From Mycobacterium sp. E787 (GTDB lineage Bacteria > Actinomycetota > Actinomycetes > Mycobacteriales > Mycobacteriaceae), in NCBI RefSeq assembly GCF_001668725.1, contig NZ_LZKL01000085.1, positions 38,740 to 102,739 on the forward strand: a stretch of DNA of 64,000 nucleotides. Reading direction: 5' to 3'. The notes under the pieces are model-generated. The model had not been told where the DNA came from. It searched no databases and saw only the letters and a program-made list of their open reading frames with translations. The position numbers and the translations under genes were made by a program. The stretch's first letter is position 1, and every line of letters starts with the position of its first letter. Positions 48,001 to 56,253 of this stretch are shown here, piece by piece.

Positions 48001-48314
48001 TGCCGATCGGCGACACCGTCGTCCGCGGCCGCATCGACGCCGTGTTCGCCGACCCCGACGGTGGCGCCACCGTCGTGGACTGGAAGACCGGTGAGCCGCC
48101 GCGCGGGGCGGAAGCCCTGCGCCAGGCCGCCGTCCAGCTCGCCGTCTACCGGTTGGCCTGGTCCGCGCTGTCCGGGGTTCCGGAGTCGTTGGTGCGCACC
48201 GCCTTCTATTACGTACGCACCGGCGTCACGGTCACGCCCGATGAACTGCCCGAACCCGCCGAGCTGGCCGCGTTGCTCACCGGGCCGCCCGGCGGCGGCG
48301 CCGTCGCGGTGTGA
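45015..48314 (+). CDS. adnB: DNA end-resection helicase-nuclease subunit AdnB
   Basis: A 1099-residue partner of AdnA. The motor domain has Walker A IAGAGAGKTETMAARV (K44), motif Ia TFTRKAAGQLL, Walker B VVLLDEYQDTGHAQR, motif III GDPIQSIYGWRG and motif V VLTVHSAKGLEW. The C-terminal nuclease has TVVDWKTGEPP with D1022 and K1024. In AdnAB, AdnB is the lead motor, from published work. The GTG at 45015 forms a GTGA overlap with adnA, fixing 1:1 synthesis. It matches Rv3201c. Confidence 0.95.
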   Translation: MNPRYSPAELACALGLFPPTDEQAAVIAAPPGPLVVIAGAGAGKTETMAARVVWLIANGHAEPGQVLGLTFTRKAAGQLLRRVRSRLARLAGIGLGGAAAVEPDGAPAVSTYHAFAGALLRDHGLLLPVEPDTRLLGETELWQLAFDVVNGYGGELRTDKTPAAVTSMVLRLWGQLAEHLVDTGQLRDTHVELERLIHALPAGPYQRDRGPSQWLLRLLAAQTERAELVPLLDALGDRLRATKAMDFGMQMAYAARLAVGFPRVGEELRNRYRVVLLDEYQDTGHAQRIALSALFGGGVDDGLALTAVGDPIQSIYGWRGASATNLPRFTTDFPRADGTPAPVLELRTSWRNPPSALRVANAVSAEARRRSVAVRALRSRPDAPPGAVRCALLADVRAEREWIADQLQGHYRRARADGVAPPTAAVLVRRNADAAPIADALRARGVPVEVVGLAGLLSVPEVAEVVAMLRLVADPTAGAAAMRVLTGPRWRLGGRDIAALWQRALDLAGGRTGAAPSPESIALAAGPDSDGACLADAISDPGPAAAYSAAGYRRITALAAELCALRGHLGHSLPNLVAEVRRVLGVDCEVRAAAAVGQPWTGAEHLDAFADVVAGYAERTMDASAVASVAGLLAYLDVAEAVENGLPPAPPAVAQDRVQVLTVHSAKGLEWQVVAVAHLSGGVFPSTASRSTWLTDAGELPPLLRGDRASAGSLGIPVLDVSDVTNRKQLSDKVFEHRRQLEQRRVDEERRLLYVAITRAEDTLLVSGHQWGSTGVKPRGPSEFLCELKDVIDGSAADGDPCGVVEQWAPAPAEGERNPLRDNVIEATWPTDPLATRRGDVEGGAALVVRAMSADFGESVADAEGPPQAGGAPRDPDVDALLAERVRSERRRARALPSQVSVSGLVDLARDPAAAAQRLVYRLPTRPDPHASLGTAFHAWVQRFYGADSLFDLGDLPGAADSDLGDTSELTALQATFAGSRWASRTPVAVEVPFDMPIGDTVVRGRIDAVFADPDGGATVVDWKTGEPPRGAEALRQAAVQLAVYRLAWSALSGVPESLVRTAFYYVRTGVTVTPDELPEPAELAALLTGPPGGGAVAV

Positions 48315-48408
48315 GGTGCGCCGCTCGCGTCATGGGCCGCGCGCCACCGTGGTTACATAGGAGTCGTGCGTGTCTCGTGCGCTGGGTTCCGGCCGATGAT
48401 GGAGCGCC

Positions 48409-49479
48409 GTGGGCAACGGTAGGGCCCGCAAATTGAGCGGTCTGGACGAGACACTGACCGCCCAGCCCGGTCATCAGCTGGTCGGCGTTCTGCGCATCCC
48501 CGAGAACCACGCCGGCCCCACCCGCGTCATCGCGCGCCGGGTCGCGATCGCGTTGCTGGTGCTGTTCGGCGCCGCCGTCATCGTCTACCTGGACGCCGGC
48601 GGCTACCGCGACCTGCGCGGCCAGCCGCTGACCTTCCTCGATTGCCTGTATTTCTCCGCGGTGTCGCTGTCGACGACGGGCTACGGCGACATCACCCCGT
48701 ACACCGAAACGGCGCGGCTGGTTCACACCGTGATCTTCACGCCGCTGCGGATCGCGTTCCTGGCCGTGTTGGTCGGCACGACGCTCGAGGTGCTGTCGGA
48801 GCGGTCGCGGCAGGGGTGGAAGATCCAGCGTTGGAGGAGCAAAGTGCGCAACCACACCATCGTGATCGGCTACGGCACCAAGGGCAAAACGGCGGTCGCG
48901 GCCATCCTCGGCGACGAGGAGGCTCAGGGTGAGATCGTCGTCGTCGACACCGACGCGATCGCGCTCGAACACGCCGCCTCGGCCGGCCTGGTCACCGTCC
49001 GCGGCGACGCCACCAAGTCCGATGTGCTGCGGCTGGCGGGGGCGCAACACGCGGCGTCGATCGTCGTCGCCACCAGCCGCGACGACACCGCCGTGCTGGT
49101 CACGCTGACGGCGCGGGAGATCGCGCCGAAAGCCAAGATCGTGGCGTCGATCCGCGAGGCCGAGAACCAGCACCTGCTGGGGCAGTCCGGCGCCGACTCG
49201 GTGGTGGTCTCCTCCGAAACCGCCGGCCGGCTGCTCGGGCTTGCGACCACCACGCCGAGCGTCGTGGAGATGATCGAGGACCTGCTGACCCCCGACGCCG
49301 GCCTGGCGATCGCCGAACGAGAGGTCGAGCAGACCGAAATAGGGGGATCGCCAAGGCATTTGCGCGACATCGTGCTGGGCGTGGTGCGCGACGGCCACCT
49401 GTTGCGCATCGGCGCCCCCGAGGTGGACGCAATCGAGGCCAGCGACCGGCTGCTCTACATCCGCAACGCGGGGCACTGA
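48409..49479 (+). CDS. Two-helix potassium channel with RCK domain
   Basis: A 356-residue channel. Two transmembrane helices (IALLVLFGAAVIVYLDAG and IFTPLRIAFLAVLVGTTLE) flank the selectivity filter TTGYGD (residues 89-94). A cytosolic RCK/TrkA_N domain follows (HTIVIGYGTKGKTAVAAIL, then VVVDTDAIALEHAASAG) and a RCK C-terminal lobe. The layout is that of MthK-type channels gated by a ligand such as NAD(H) or Ca2+. It matches Rv3200c. Start GTG 48409 lies 94 bases after adnB; the nudC start overlaps its stop. Confidence 0.93.
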   Translation: MGNGRARKLSGLDETLTAQPGHQLVGVLRIPENHAGPTRVIARRVAIALLVLFGAAVIVYLDAGGYRDLRGQPLTFLDCLYFSAVSLSTTGYGDITPYTETARLVHTVIFTPLRIAFLAVLVGTTLEVLSERSRQGWKIQRWRSKVRNHTIVIGYGTKGKTAVAAILGDEEAQGEIVVVDTDAIALEHAASAGLVTVRGDATKSDVLRLAGAQHAASIVVATSRDDTAVLVTLTAREIAPKAKIVASIREAENQHLLGQSGADSVVVSSETAGRLLGLATTTPSVVEMIEDLLTPDAGLAIAEREVEQTEIGGSPRHLRDIVLGVVRDGHLLRIGAPEVDAIEASDRLLYIRNAGH

Positions 49480-50477
49480 TGGCGATCGCGAGCGCGGCGG
49501 AGCCGGGCGAGGCGGGTCGCCGTCAATCGGATCCGGTGGCGATTGGGGAGTTTCGCCTGCGCGAGGTTCCGGTGCTGTCGCGCGTCGGCGCCGACCGCGC
49601 CGATCAGCTGCGCACCGACGTCGAGGCGGCGACCGCGGGCTGGCCGGACGCCGCGCTGTTGCGGGTGGATTCGCGCAACCAGGTGTTGGTCGCCGACGGC
49701 CGGGTGGTGCTCGGTAACGCGGCCACACTGGCCGACAAGCCGCCGCCGGAGGCGGTGTTCCTGGGCTGCATCGAAGGCGGCCGCCACGTCTGGGCGATCC
49801 GCGGCCCGCTGGAGGCGCCCGAGGATCCCGATGTGCAGGCCGAGGTGGTGAACCTGCGCAGCCTCGGCCGGATCTTCGACGACACCAGCAGCCAACTGGT
49901 GTCGTCGGCCCTCGCGCTGCTGAATTGGCATGACAGCGCGCGATTCAGCGCGACGGACGGCTCACCGACCAGACCTGCCCGTGGTGGCTGGTCGCGGGTC
50001 AACCCGGTCACGGGTCACGAGGAGTTCCCTCGCATCGACCCGGCGGTGATCTGCCTGGTGCACGACGGCGGCGACCGCGCGGTCCTGGCCCGCCAGGCGG
50101 TGTGGCCGGAGCGGATGTTCTCCCTGCTGGCCGGGTTCGTGGAGGCCGGCGAGTCCTTCGAGGTGTGCGTCGCCCGCGAGATCCGCGAGGAAATCGGCCT
50201 GACGGTGCGCGACGTGCGCTACCTGGGCAGTCAGCCCTGGCCGTTCCCGCGCTCGCTGATGGTCGGCTTCCACGCGGTGGCCGACCCGGACGAGGGGTTC
50301 TCGTTCAACGACGGTGAGATCGCCGAGGCGAGCTGGTTCACCCGCGACGAGGTGCGGGCGGCGCTGGACGCCGGCGACTGGAGCAGCGCGTCGAACTCCG
50401 AGGGGTCCAAACTGCTGTTGCCCGGCTCGATTTCGATCGCGCGGGTCATCATCGAATCCTGGGCCGCGCTCGACTGA
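49479..50477 (+). CDS. nudC: NAD(H)/NAD-capped-RNA pyrophosphohydrolase NudC
   Basis: A 332-residue Nudix hydrolase splitting NADH and NAD-capped RNA. The Nudix box is GFVEAGESFEVCVAREIREE then IGL, followed by the NudC-specific SQPWPFPRSLM. The four zinc-ribbon cysteines of E. coli NudC are absent; that segment reads FSATDGSPTRPARGGWSRVN with no cysteine. The ATG overlaps the channel stop (TGATG). It matches Rv3199c, linked to isoniazid and ethionamide response through NAD adduct hydrolysis. Confidence 0.93.
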   Translation: MAIASAAEPGEAGRRQSDPVAIGEFRLREVPVLSRVGADRADQLRTDVEAATAGWPDAALLRVDSRNQVLVADGRVVLGNAATLADKPPPEAVFLGCIEGGRHVWAIRGPLEAPEDPDVQAEVVNLRSLGRIFDDTSSQLVSSALALLNWHDSARFSATDGSPTRPARGGWSRVNPVTGHEEFPRIDPAVICLVHDGGDRAVLARQAVWPERMFSLLAGFVEAGESFEVCVAREIREEIGLTVRDVRYLGSQPWPFPRSLMVGFHAVADPDEGFSFNDGEIAEASWFTRDEVRAALDAGDWSSASNSEGSKLLLPGSISIARVIIESWAALD

Positions 50478-50483
50478 GGCGCC

Positions 50484-50732
50484 CTAGCCCACTTCGGCGA
50501 GCTTCGCCTTGACCTGGGCCGCGCTCGGGTTGGTCAGCGTGGACCCGTCGGCGAACCTCACCGTCGGGACCGTCCGGTTGCCGCCGTTGACCGAGCCGAC
50601 GAACTCCGCCGCGGCCCGGTCCTCCTCGATGTCGACCTCGTCGTAGGAGATCCCGTCGGACTTGAGCGCCGTCTTGAGCCGATGGCAGTAGCCGCACCAG
50701 GACGTCGTGTACATCGTGAGAGCGTTGGCCAT
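50484..50732 (-). CDS. mrx1: Mycoredoxin-1
   Basis: An 82-residue glutaredoxin-fold protein with active site CGYC (C13 and C16 in TTSWCGYCHRLK) and cis-proline VPTVRF. Mycoredoxin reduces mycothiol-protein mixed disulfides. It matches Rv3198A. It converges with nudC, six bases apart, and is divergent from uvrD2 with a 92-bp gap. It fits the redox and repair theme of the region. Confidence 0.94.
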   Translation of the reverse strand: MANALTMYTTSWCGYCHRLKTALKSDGISYDEVDIEEDRAAAEFVGSVNGGNRTVPTVRFADGSTLTNPSAAQVKAKLAEVG

Positions 50733-50824
50733 AGCCCGCTCAACGTACCGCGGCGACGCGGAATTCCGCGGCGACCCGATTCACGCACGGCGCCACGGCG
50801 TGTTTGTCGGCCACTCCTGCTTTC

Positions 50825-52942
50825 ATGGAAGCCAAGATGAAGCCCATGCCGCTGCTCGCCGACGCGCTGACCGCCGAGCTCGACGACGAGCAACGCGAGG
50901 CCGTGCTGGCGCCCCGGGGCCCGGTCTGCGTGCTGGCGGGCGCCGGGACGGGCAAGACCCGCACCATCACGCACCGGATCGCCCAGCTGGTCGCCGGCGG
51001 GCACGTGGCGGCGGGGCAGGTCCTGGCGGTCACCTTCACCCAGCGTGCCGCGGGGGAGATGCGGTCGCGGTTGCGCGCGCTCGCCCAGAGCGGGCACCCG
51101 GGTTCGGGTGCCGTGCAGGCCCTGACCTTCCACGCGGCCGCGCACCGCCAGCTGCGCTACTTCTGGCCGCGGGTGGTCGGCGACACCGGCTGGCAGCTGC
51201 TCGACAGCAAGTTCCCCGTCGTGGCCAGGGCCGCCGGCCGCAGCCGGCTCAACGTCAGCACCGACGACGTCCGCGACCTGGCCGGGGAGATCGAGTGGGC
51301 CAAGGCGTCGCTCATCGGCCCCGAGGAGTACGCGTCGGCGGTGGCCGACGCCGCCCGCGACGTCCCGATGGACGCCAAGCAGATCGCGGCCGTCTACTCC
51401 GCCTACGAGGCCCTCAAGGTGCGCGACGAGTCGATGGCGCTGCTCGACTTCGACGACCTGCTGCTGCACACCGCGGCCGCGATCGAGAACGACGCCGCCG
51501 TCGCCGAGGAGTTCCGCGACCGCTATCGCTGCTTCGTCGTCGACGAGTACCAGGACGTCACCCCGCTGCAGCAGCGCGTGCTCGCCGCCTGGCTCGGCGA
51601 CCGCGACGACCTCACCGTCGTCGGCGACGCCAACCAGACCATCTACTCGTTCACCGGCGCCACGCCCCGGTTCCTGCTCGACTTCTCGCGTCGGTTCCCG
51701 GACGCCACGGTGGTGCGCCTGGAACGCGACTACCGCTCCACCCCGCAGGTCGTCTCCCTGGCCAATCAGGTGATCGCCGCGGCCCGCGGCCGCGTCGCCG
51801 GGAGCAAGCTGCAGCTGTCCGGGCAGCGCGCGCCGGGCCCGGCACCGTCGTTTCACGAGCACCCCGACGAAACCGCCGAGGCCGCCGCGGTCGCCAAGTC
51901 GATCGGCCGGCTGATCGAAGCCGGGACGCCGCCCGCCGAGATCGCGGTGCTGTACCGGGTCAACGCGCAATCCGAGGTCTACGAGGAGGCCCTGACCGAG
52001 GCGGGCATCACCTACCAGATCCGCGGCGGGGAGGGGTTTTTCAACCGGCAGGAGATCAAGCAGGCGCTGTTGGCGCTGCAGCGTGCGGCCGACCGGGGCG
52101 AAGAGGGCCCGCTCCCCGAGGTCGTCCGCGCGGTGCTGGAGCCGCTGGGCCTGACGGCCGAGGAACCGACCGGAACCCGGGCCCGGGATCGCTGGGAGGC
52201 GCTGTCCGGGCTGGCCGAGCTGGTCGACGACGAAGTGGCGCAGCGCCCGCAGCTCGACCTGGCCGGGCTGGTGGCCGAGCTGCGCCTGCGCGCCGACGCG
52301 CGCCACCCGCCGGTGGTCCAGGGCGTCACGCTGGCCTCGCTGCACGCGGCCAAGGGGCTCGAGTGGGACGCGGTGTTCCTGGTCGGATTGGCCGACGGCA
52401 CGCTGCCCATCTCGCACGCGCTGGCGCACGGACCCGAAAGCGAGGCCGTCGAGGAGGAGCGCCGGCTGCTCTACGTCGGAATCACCAGGGCGCGAGTCCA
52501 TTTGGCGCTGAGCTGGGCGCTGGCCCGCAGCCCGGGCGGGCGGCAGAGCCGCAAGCCGTCGCGGTTCCTCAACGGGATCGCCCCGCAGGCGCGCGCCGAC
52601 GCCGCCCCGGCCAGGTCCCGTCGCAACAAGGGCACCGCGACGCGCTGCCGGATCTGCAACAACAACCTGACCACCCCGGCGGCCATCATGCTGCGGCGGT
52701 GTGAGACGTGCGCGGCCGACATCGACGAGGACTTGTTGTTGAGGCTCAAGGCCTGGCGGATGGACGTCGCCAAGGAACAGAAGGTGCCGGCCTACGTCGT
52801 CTTCACCGACAACACCCTGATCGCGATCGCCGAGCTGCTGCCCGCCGACGAAGCGGCCCTGATCGCGATCCCGGGCATCGGCTCGCGCAAGCTCGAACAG
52901 TACGGACCCGACGTGCTGGAGCTGGTCCGGGCGGCCCGCTGA
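50825..52942 (+). CDS. uvrD2: SF1 helicase UvrD2
   Basis: A 705-residue 3'-5' helicase. Walker A is [17 protein letters not shown], motif [12 protein letters not shown], motif [16 protein letters not shown], motif [14 protein letters not shown] and motif [13 protein letters not shown]. The C-terminal part has a tetracysteine module (CRIC-x14-CETC) followed by an HRDC domain ([11 protein letters not shown]). These match UvrD2 (Rv3198c), essential in mycobacteria; the tetracysteine module enables its helicase activity. The ATG at 50825 is used, a TTG seven codons upstream being possible. Confidence 0.94.
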   Translation: MEAKMKPMPLLADALTAELDDEQREAVLAPRGPVCVLAGAGTGKTRTITHRIAQLVAGGHVAAGQVLAVTFTQRAAGEMRSRLRALAQSGHPGSGAVQALTFHAAAHRQLRYFWPRVVGDTGWQLLDSKFPVVARAAGRSRLNVSTDDVRDLAGEIEWAKASLIGPEEYASAVADAARDVPMDAKQIAAVYSAYEALKVRDESMALLDFDDLLLHTAAAIENDAAVAEEFRDRYRCFVVDEYQDVTPLQQRVLAAWLGDRDDLTVVGDANQTIYSFTGATPRFLLDFSRRFPDATVVRLERDYRSTPQVVSLANQVIAAARGRVAGSKLQLSGQRAPGPAPSFHEHPDETAEAAAVAKSIGRLIEAGTPPAEIAVLYRVNAQSEVYEEALTEAGITYQIRGGEGFFNRQEIKQALLALQRAADRGEEGPLPEVVRAVLEPLGLTAEEPTGTRARDRWEALSGLAELVDDEVAQRPQLDLAGLVAELRLRADARHPPVVQGVTLASLHAAKGLEWDAVFLVGLADGTLPISHALAHGPESEAVEEERRLLYVGITRARVHLALSWALARSPGGRQSRKPSRFLNGIAPQARADAAPARSRRNKGTATRCRICNNNLTTPAAIMLRRCETCAADIDEDLLLRLKAWRMDVAKEQKVPAYVVFTDNTLIAIAELLPADEAALIAIPGIGSRKLEQYGPDVLELVRAAR

Positions 52943-52961
52943 GGGCGATTGCGCAGGTCAG

Positions 52962-52999
52962 AAATTCGGTTGTGCGGCCCGGCGGCTACCCTTTACCCT
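52962..52999 (+). promoter_or_regulatory. whiB7 promoter with AT-rich WhiB7 element
   Basis: AAATT (52962-52966), three bases, then -35 TTGTGC (52970-52975), an 18-base spacer and -10 TACCCT (52994-52999). An AT-rich element immediately upstream of -35 is the known WhiB7 autoregulation signature, read by its AT-hook. It lies between uvrD2 and the upstream ORF. Confidence 0.65.
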
Positions 53000-53041
53000 C
53001 GAAACCGCACACCGCTGCCGGCTGAGAGGAGGCTCGCCACG

Positions 53042-53203
53042 ATGATCACGAACGCGTTCGGCGTAGGCGTGGCCTCCGCGGTGCCGGCTGAAGGTCTGCC
53101 CGAGGCCGCCTCCCATGCTGCCCATGCCGCCGCCAAGGCGGCAGCGGTGAAGCACCGCGTCGCCGCCGCGACCGACGCGTCCGTGGATTGGGGCCCCACC
53201 TAA
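53042..53203 (+). CDS. whiB7 leader ORF (upstream regulatory ORF)
   Basis: A 53-residue leader frame beginning MITNAFGVGVASAVPAEG and ending SVDWGPT. It has an excellent ribosome site (gagaggagg, nine bases before ATG). It lies between the whiB7 promoter and the attenuator. Its last codons contain the 8-base strand that can pair with the terminator stem, linking translation to transcription. Ala-rich composition makes a protein role unlikely; it is probably a sensor of ribosome stalling by antibiotics. Confidence 0.75.
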   Translation: MITNAFGVGVASAVPAEGLPEAASHAAHAAAKAAAVKHRVAAATDASVDWGPT

Positions 53204-53260
53204 CCAGCCCCCTTTGATGGCCACGGACCCGAAGTCAGCAGGATCCGTGGCCATTGTTTT
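53179..53260 (+). terminator. whiB7 leader attenuator (terminator and antiterminator)
   Basis: Terminator stem: 11-bp perfect arms 53217-53227 (atggccacgga) and 53244-53254 (tccgtggccat), followed by tgtttt. Antiterminator: gtccgtgg (53179-53186), inside the leader ORF, is complementary to ccacggac (53221-53228), part of the terminator's left arm. The two structures are mutually exclusive. It lies 74 bases before whiB7. Confidence 0.8.
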
Positions 53261-53333
53261 CGGGTCGAAAACCCGCCCTGGTCCGGATCACCACGAAGGA
53301 CAACCATCCGACCAGGAAGCAGGTGAGCAGGAC

Positions 53334-53603
53334 ATGTCGGCATTGCCAGTCCGAAGACCGACGCTGCCGGAATTGCCTTGTCACGTCGACCATCCCGACC
53401 TGTGGTTCGCCGAGGCCCCGGCCGACCTCGAGCGCGCCAAGACGCTGTGCGCGCCCTGCCCGGTGCGCCGCCAGTGCCTGACCGCGGCGCTGGAACGGGC
53501 GGAACCCTGGGGTGTGTGGGGCGGCGAGATCTTCGAGCGCGGCGCGATCGTGAGCCGCAAACGCCCGCGCGGACGGCCCCGCAAAGACGCCGTCGCGGCC
53601 TAG
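53334..53603 (+). CDS. whiB7: Antibiotic-resistance regulator WhiB7
   Basis: An 89-residue WhiB protein. Cluster cysteines are C16, C39, C42 and C48, followed by EPWGVWGGE and a C-terminal AT-hook RGRPRK. In M. tuberculosis WhiB7 binds SigA and drives intrinsic resistance genes such as tap, erm(37) and eis in response to translation inhibitors. ATG 53334 begins MSALPVRRP. The long leader with an upstream ORF and attenuator precedes it. It converges with the ABC1-kinase gene, 14 bases apart. Confidence 0.95.
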   Translation: MSALPVRRPTLPELPCHVDHPDLWFAEAPADLERAKTLCAPCPVRRQCLTAALERAEPWGVWGGEIFERGAIVSRKRPRGRPRKDAVAA

Positions 53604-53617
53604 AACGCAGGAGCGGC

Positions 53618-54946
53618 CTAGACCGCCGCGGTGTCGGGCTCGGCGAAACCGGGGATCAGTTCCTCCGACAGCGCCTTGATCGGCACGTGCGCGTCCAGCT
53701 GGCACAGGATGGCGGCGACCGAGGCGATGACCCGCATCGGTATCGCCAGCTTGGGCGGCAGGTCCATCTGCCGGGCCGTCTTGATCTGCGACACCGACCG
53801 GTCGATCTGCACCACGGTCATCTTCTGCAGCCACTTGCGGGTGTAGTGGAAGACGTCGACTTGGATGGGCTCGACGTACTGGCGCAGCATCTCGTCGATG
53901 TCGCGCACCGAGACCTGCTGGCCCTTCTGGATGAAGCCGACCTTCTCCATCGTCGGCAACAGCAGGTCGTAGTTCTTGTCGCGGGCCAACCGGATCGTCA
54001 TCCCGAGCTCGACGGGATAGCCACCGGGCAGGGGCGCGACGGCGCCGAAGTCGATGACGCCCATCCGGCCGTCGGGCATCAGCATGAAGTTCCCCGGGTG
54101 GGCGTCGCCGTGCAGCATCTCCAGCCGGCGCGGGGCGTCGAAGGTGAGCTCGAGCAGGCGGGTGCCGATCAGGTCGCGCTGCTCGCGGGTTCCGTTGCGG
54201 ATGATCTCCGCCATGTGGATCCCCTCGATCCACTCCTGGACCACGACCTTGGGCGAGCTGGCCACGACGTGCGGCACCAGGAAGTGCGGGCTGTCCTGAT
54301 ACGCCTTGGCGAACCGGCGCTGGTTGTCGGCCTCGAGCCGGTAGTCGAGTTCCATCTCGGTGCGCTCGACCAACTCGTCGACCACGCCCTGGACGTCGGC
54401 GCCCGGCGAAAGCTGCTTGAGCACGCCGACCATCCGCTGCATCGTCTTCAGGTCGGCGCGCAGCGCCTCGTCGGCGCCGGGGTACTGGATCTTCACGGCC
54501 ACCTCGCGGCCGTCGGACCACACCGCCTTGTGTACCTGGCCGATGCTGGCCGACGCCACCGGGGTGTCGTCGAACGAACTGAACCGGTCCCGCCACTTGG
54601 TGCCGAGCTGCGCGTCGAGCACCCGGTGCACCTTCGCGGCGGGCAGCGGCGGCGCGTCCTTCTGCAGCTTGGTCAGCGCCTCGCGGTAGGGCTCGCCGTA
54701 CTCCTCGGGGATGGCGGCCTCCATCACCGACAGGGCCTGGCCGACCTTCATCGCCCCGCCCTTGAGCTCACCCAGCACCGTGAACAGCTGGTTGGCGGCC
54801 TTCTCCAGCATCTCCGCCTGGACTTCGTCCTTCGACTTGCCCGTCAACCGCTTGCCGAAGCCGAGCGCCGCCCGGCCGGCGAAGCCGACGGGGATGCTGG
54901 CCAGCTTCGCGTTGCGCGCCGCGCGTCCGCGTTTGATGTCTGACAC
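53618..54946 (-). CDS. ABC1/UbiB-family atypical kinase
   Basis: A 442-residue ABC1 (UbiB/ADCK) family protein. The hallmark KxGQ is in GAMKVGQALSVMEA; the ATP pocket includes EVAVKIQYPGADEALRADL, the catalytic loop is MLHGDAHPGNFMLMP and the metal-binding aspartate VIDFGAVAPL. The family includes ATPase-like regulators of lipid or quinone synthesis. It matches Rv3197, reported as WhiB7-linked and involved in macrolide tolerance. Start GTG 54946 is preferred to upstream codons. A short gap follows before the next plus-strand gene. Confidence 0.9.
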   Translation of the reverse strand: MSDIKRGRAARNAKLASIPVGFAGRAALGFGKRLTGKSKDEVQAEMLEKAANQLFTVLGELKGGAMKVGQALSVMEAAIPEEYGEPYREALTKLQKDAPPLPAAKVHRVLDAQLGTKWRDRFSSFDDTPVASASIGQVHKAVWSDGREVAVKIQYPGADEALRADLKTMQRMVGVLKQLSPGADVQGVVDELVERTEMELDYRLEADNQRRFAKAYQDSPHFLVPHVVASSPKVVVQEWIEGIHMAEIIRNGTREQRDLIGTRLLELTFDAPRRLEMLHGDAHPGNFMLMPDGRMGVIDFGAVAPLPGGYPVELGMTIRLARDKNYDLLLPTMEKVGFIQKGQQVSVRDIDEMLRQYVEPIQVDVFHYTRKWLQKMTVVQIDRSVSQIKTARQMDLPPKLAIPMRVIASVAAILCQLDAHVPIKALSEELIPGFAEPDTAAV

Positions 54947-55052
54947 ACATCCATCATCCACGACGGTCAGCGCGCGGGACCGGTGATCCGGACCATAGGT
55001 TGTCTTTGCACTTGGGAGACATAGGAGAAAAGACAGCAGAGGAGGCAAAGCC

Positions 55053-55226
55053 ATGGCAGCAAAGCAAGCGCAGCACGACGCCGCCGACGCCTTGTTCAGG
55101 GCGATCATCGAAACCCTGGACAAGAACCGCAAGGACGGCACCCTCACCGCGGAGATCCTGGAGGAATTCGCCAGGGCCTACGCCGCGGTGTCGACGTGCG
55201 TTCCGGAACAGGGACGGCTCGGCTAG
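55053..55226 (+). CDS. 57-residue conserved small protein
   Basis: MAAKQAQHDAADALFRAI opens a 57-residue, mostly helical, charged protein ending TCVPEQGRLG, with one cysteine near its end. The ribosome site GGAGG lies eight bases before the ATG, so the gene is probably real. It is by position Rv3196A-like. Its stop codon interlocks with that of the converging TOMM-like gene (CTAG shared). Function unknown. Confidence 0.72.
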   Translation: MAAKQAQHDAADALFRAIIETLDKNRKDGTLTAEILEEFARAYAAVSTCVPEQGRLG

Positions 55227-56098
55227 CACGAGCACAGCGGGTGCCTGGTCCATTGCCGCGCGACGATCGACCCGGCGTCGAGGTCGAACTCCAGCGTGGC
55301 GTTCAGGGCCGGCGGCGGCGCGGGATCGGGCACCGCCTGCTGCCCGCGCACCGCCGCGATCACGCGGTTCACCTGGCTGAGTGCCAGCGCCGCCGTCGCG
55401 AGCAGGGTGGCCCGGTCGGCCACCCCGACGGTGTCGCGCAGCTGGGCGGCGATGGCCGGCCACGAGGCGTCGCGGTCGCTGCGGTGCAGGTCGGCGCAGC
55501 CCAGGCAGCTGGTCTTGCCGGGAATGACGAGCGGGCCCACCAGGCCGGTGCCGTCTCGCACCCGCACCGGAAGGTGCGGGACGCCCCGGCTGTGCAGGTC
55601 GCGCACCATGCGCGGGTCGGCGACCAGGAAGTCCGACAGCACCACGAGGTCGACGGCCGCGGGTGACACGGCCGCGTGCGGCTGGCTGCTGTGCGCGATG
55701 CGCGCCCCCGAGCAGCGCAGCGCGTCGGCGAGCAGCTCGGACAGCGGCCCGCGGCCGTGGATGCGGATGGACGGCGACCGGCCGGGGGACTTCGCGGATT
55801 CGGTCGCCACACCCGCCGCGACCAGCTGGGCCACCATGTCGTTCAGCCCGTCGGCGGCCCGCAGGCCGCGCTCGGCGGCCCGTCGGCGCAACTCCGAGAG
55901 CGGCGTCGGCGATCGCATGGACCGCAGCAAGCCGGCCAGGTCCGCCGCGGTCAGCTCACCCGGTGGACGCACCAGCACGGCGCGGCGCGGATCCCAGCCG
56001 ACCTGCACGGCACCATCGGGCCGCAGCAGCACCGGCATGGCGGGGTTCAGCGCGTACATCGACAGCGTGGCGGCCGACATGGGGTCAGACTGTGCCAC
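55223..56098 (-). CDS. TOMM-cyclodehydratase/E1-like protein
   Basis: A 291-residue protein resembling the N-terminal leader-binding and E1-like part of azole-forming (TOMM) cyclodehydratases. There is a winged-helix-like N-terminus, then a Rossmann-like middle (AVDLVVLSDFLVADPRMVRD) and the zinc cysteine pairs C198-x2-C201 (SCLGCADLH) and C289-x-C291 at the very end. No ATP-loop of true E1 enzymes is evident. There is no YcaO partner here. It matches Rv3196. The GTG at 56098 is used; internal ATGs at codons 7 and 14 are alternatives. Substrate unknown. Confidence 0.78.
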   Translation of the reverse strand: MAQSDPMSAATLSMYALNPAMPVLLRPDGAVQVGWDPRRAVLVRPPGELTAADLAGLLRSMRSPTPLSELRRRAAERGLRAADGLNDMVAQLVAAGVATESAKSPGRSPSIRIHGRGPLSELLADALRCSGARIAHSSQPHAAVSPAAVDLVVLSDFLVADPRMVRDLHSRGVPHLPVRVRDGTGLVGPLVIPGKTSCLGCADLHRSDRDASWPAIAAQLRDTVGVADRATLLATAALALSQVNRVIAAVRGQQAVPDPAPPPALNATLEFDLDAGSIVARQWTRHPLCSC

Positions 56099-56253
56099 GC
56101 CGGCGGCAACCGCCGTCCTCAGCTATCCACAGGCCCGCGCTTGGGCGGAAGGCATTTAACGGCAACCCAATGCGGCCTAGAATTTCTTTCTGTTCTGACG
56201 GTGGAGGACCGCCGGGCTAGTGACAACCAGGGGCTAGCTATAGGTGGACTGAC

